From NCBI GenBank assembly GCA_001796865.1, contig MGNQ01000045.1:38356-52006 (forward strand): DNA of 13,651 nt, written 5' to 3'. A model generated the notes under the pieces. The model had not been told where the DNA came from and ran no database searches. It saw nothing but the letters and a program-made list of their open reading frames with translations. Of the stretch, positions 13,596-13,651 are shown one piece after another. Position 1 is the first letter of the stretch; each line of letters opens with the position of its first letter. Position numbers and translations under genes: made by a program. Source of the DNA: Chloroflexi bacterium RBG_16_56_11. Lineage in GTDB: Bacteria > Chloroflexota > Dehalococcoidia > Dehalococcoidales > RBG-16-60-22.

Positions 13596-13651
13596 CGGGG
13601 TCAGTCATCGGCCCGCCCACCGCCTGTTTCGTGCTATATTGTACGCATCAG

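Noticed and set aside
1..13651. CRISPR array, tRNA, rRNA, insertion sequence or prophage
   Set aside because: No regularly spaced direct repeats, no cloverleaf or rRNA sequence, and no transposase, integrase or phage gene was seen in the window.

Overview
The window reads as a chromosomal segment of an anaerobic acetogen-like or homoacetyl-CoA-pathway bacterium. Its core is a nine-gene, minus-strand cluster for the bacterial (tetrahydrofolate-type) Wood-Ljungdahl pathway. Gene content, GC-rich coding DNA (about 58-65% in hand-counted lines) and scattered short inverted repeats ending in AATGACA suggest Chloroflexota, probably Dehalococcoidia or a relative. That assignment is inference from general knowledge, not from a search.

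Layout, reading the minus strand from right to left: htpX (membrane M48 protease, 12159-11194); a 173-bp gap with a candidate promoter; a cooC-type nickel-insertion ATPase (11020-10232); a 157-bp leader; fhs (formate-THF ligase, GTG start, 10074-8299); a 120-bp gap holding a degenerate dispersed repeat; a second cooC/acsF-type ATPase (TTG start, 8178-7405); a low-GC lipoprotein gene (7384-6458); folD (6431-5538); an unrecognised 72-residue gene (5526-5308); acsD (corrinoid protein small subunit, 5246-4299); the CO dehydrogenase catalytic subunit (4281-2311); and acsB (acetyl-CoA synthase, 2279-72). From the second ATPase to acsB the gaps are only 11-61 bp, each gene has its own Shine-Dalgarno, and they almost certainly form one transcript. 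On the plus strand, divergent from htpX, is an HtrA/DegP-like serine protease (12546-13595). The 386 bp between htpX and htrA is filled mostly by repeats.

How the genes work together: Fhs activates formate onto tetrahydrofolate and FolD carries the C1 unit to methylene-THF (methyl branch). AcsD is half of the corrinoid iron-sulfur protein that delivers the methyl group. CODH makes CO from CO2, and AcsB joins methyl, CO and CoA into acetyl-CoA. The two CxC-containing P-loop ATPases probably load nickel into the C-cluster of CODH and the A-cluster of ACS. The partners acsC (corrinoid protein large subunit), acsE (methyltransferase) and metF are not in the window; they may lie beyond its left edge, just downstream of acsB.

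Nothing here is a clearly new system. The points most worth a second look are the 72-residue gene between folD and acsD, the AT-richer lipoprotein inside the operon, a canonical EF-hand loop in the HtpX C-terminal region, the divergent 591-residue Fhs, and the repeat-dense htpX-htrA intergenic region.
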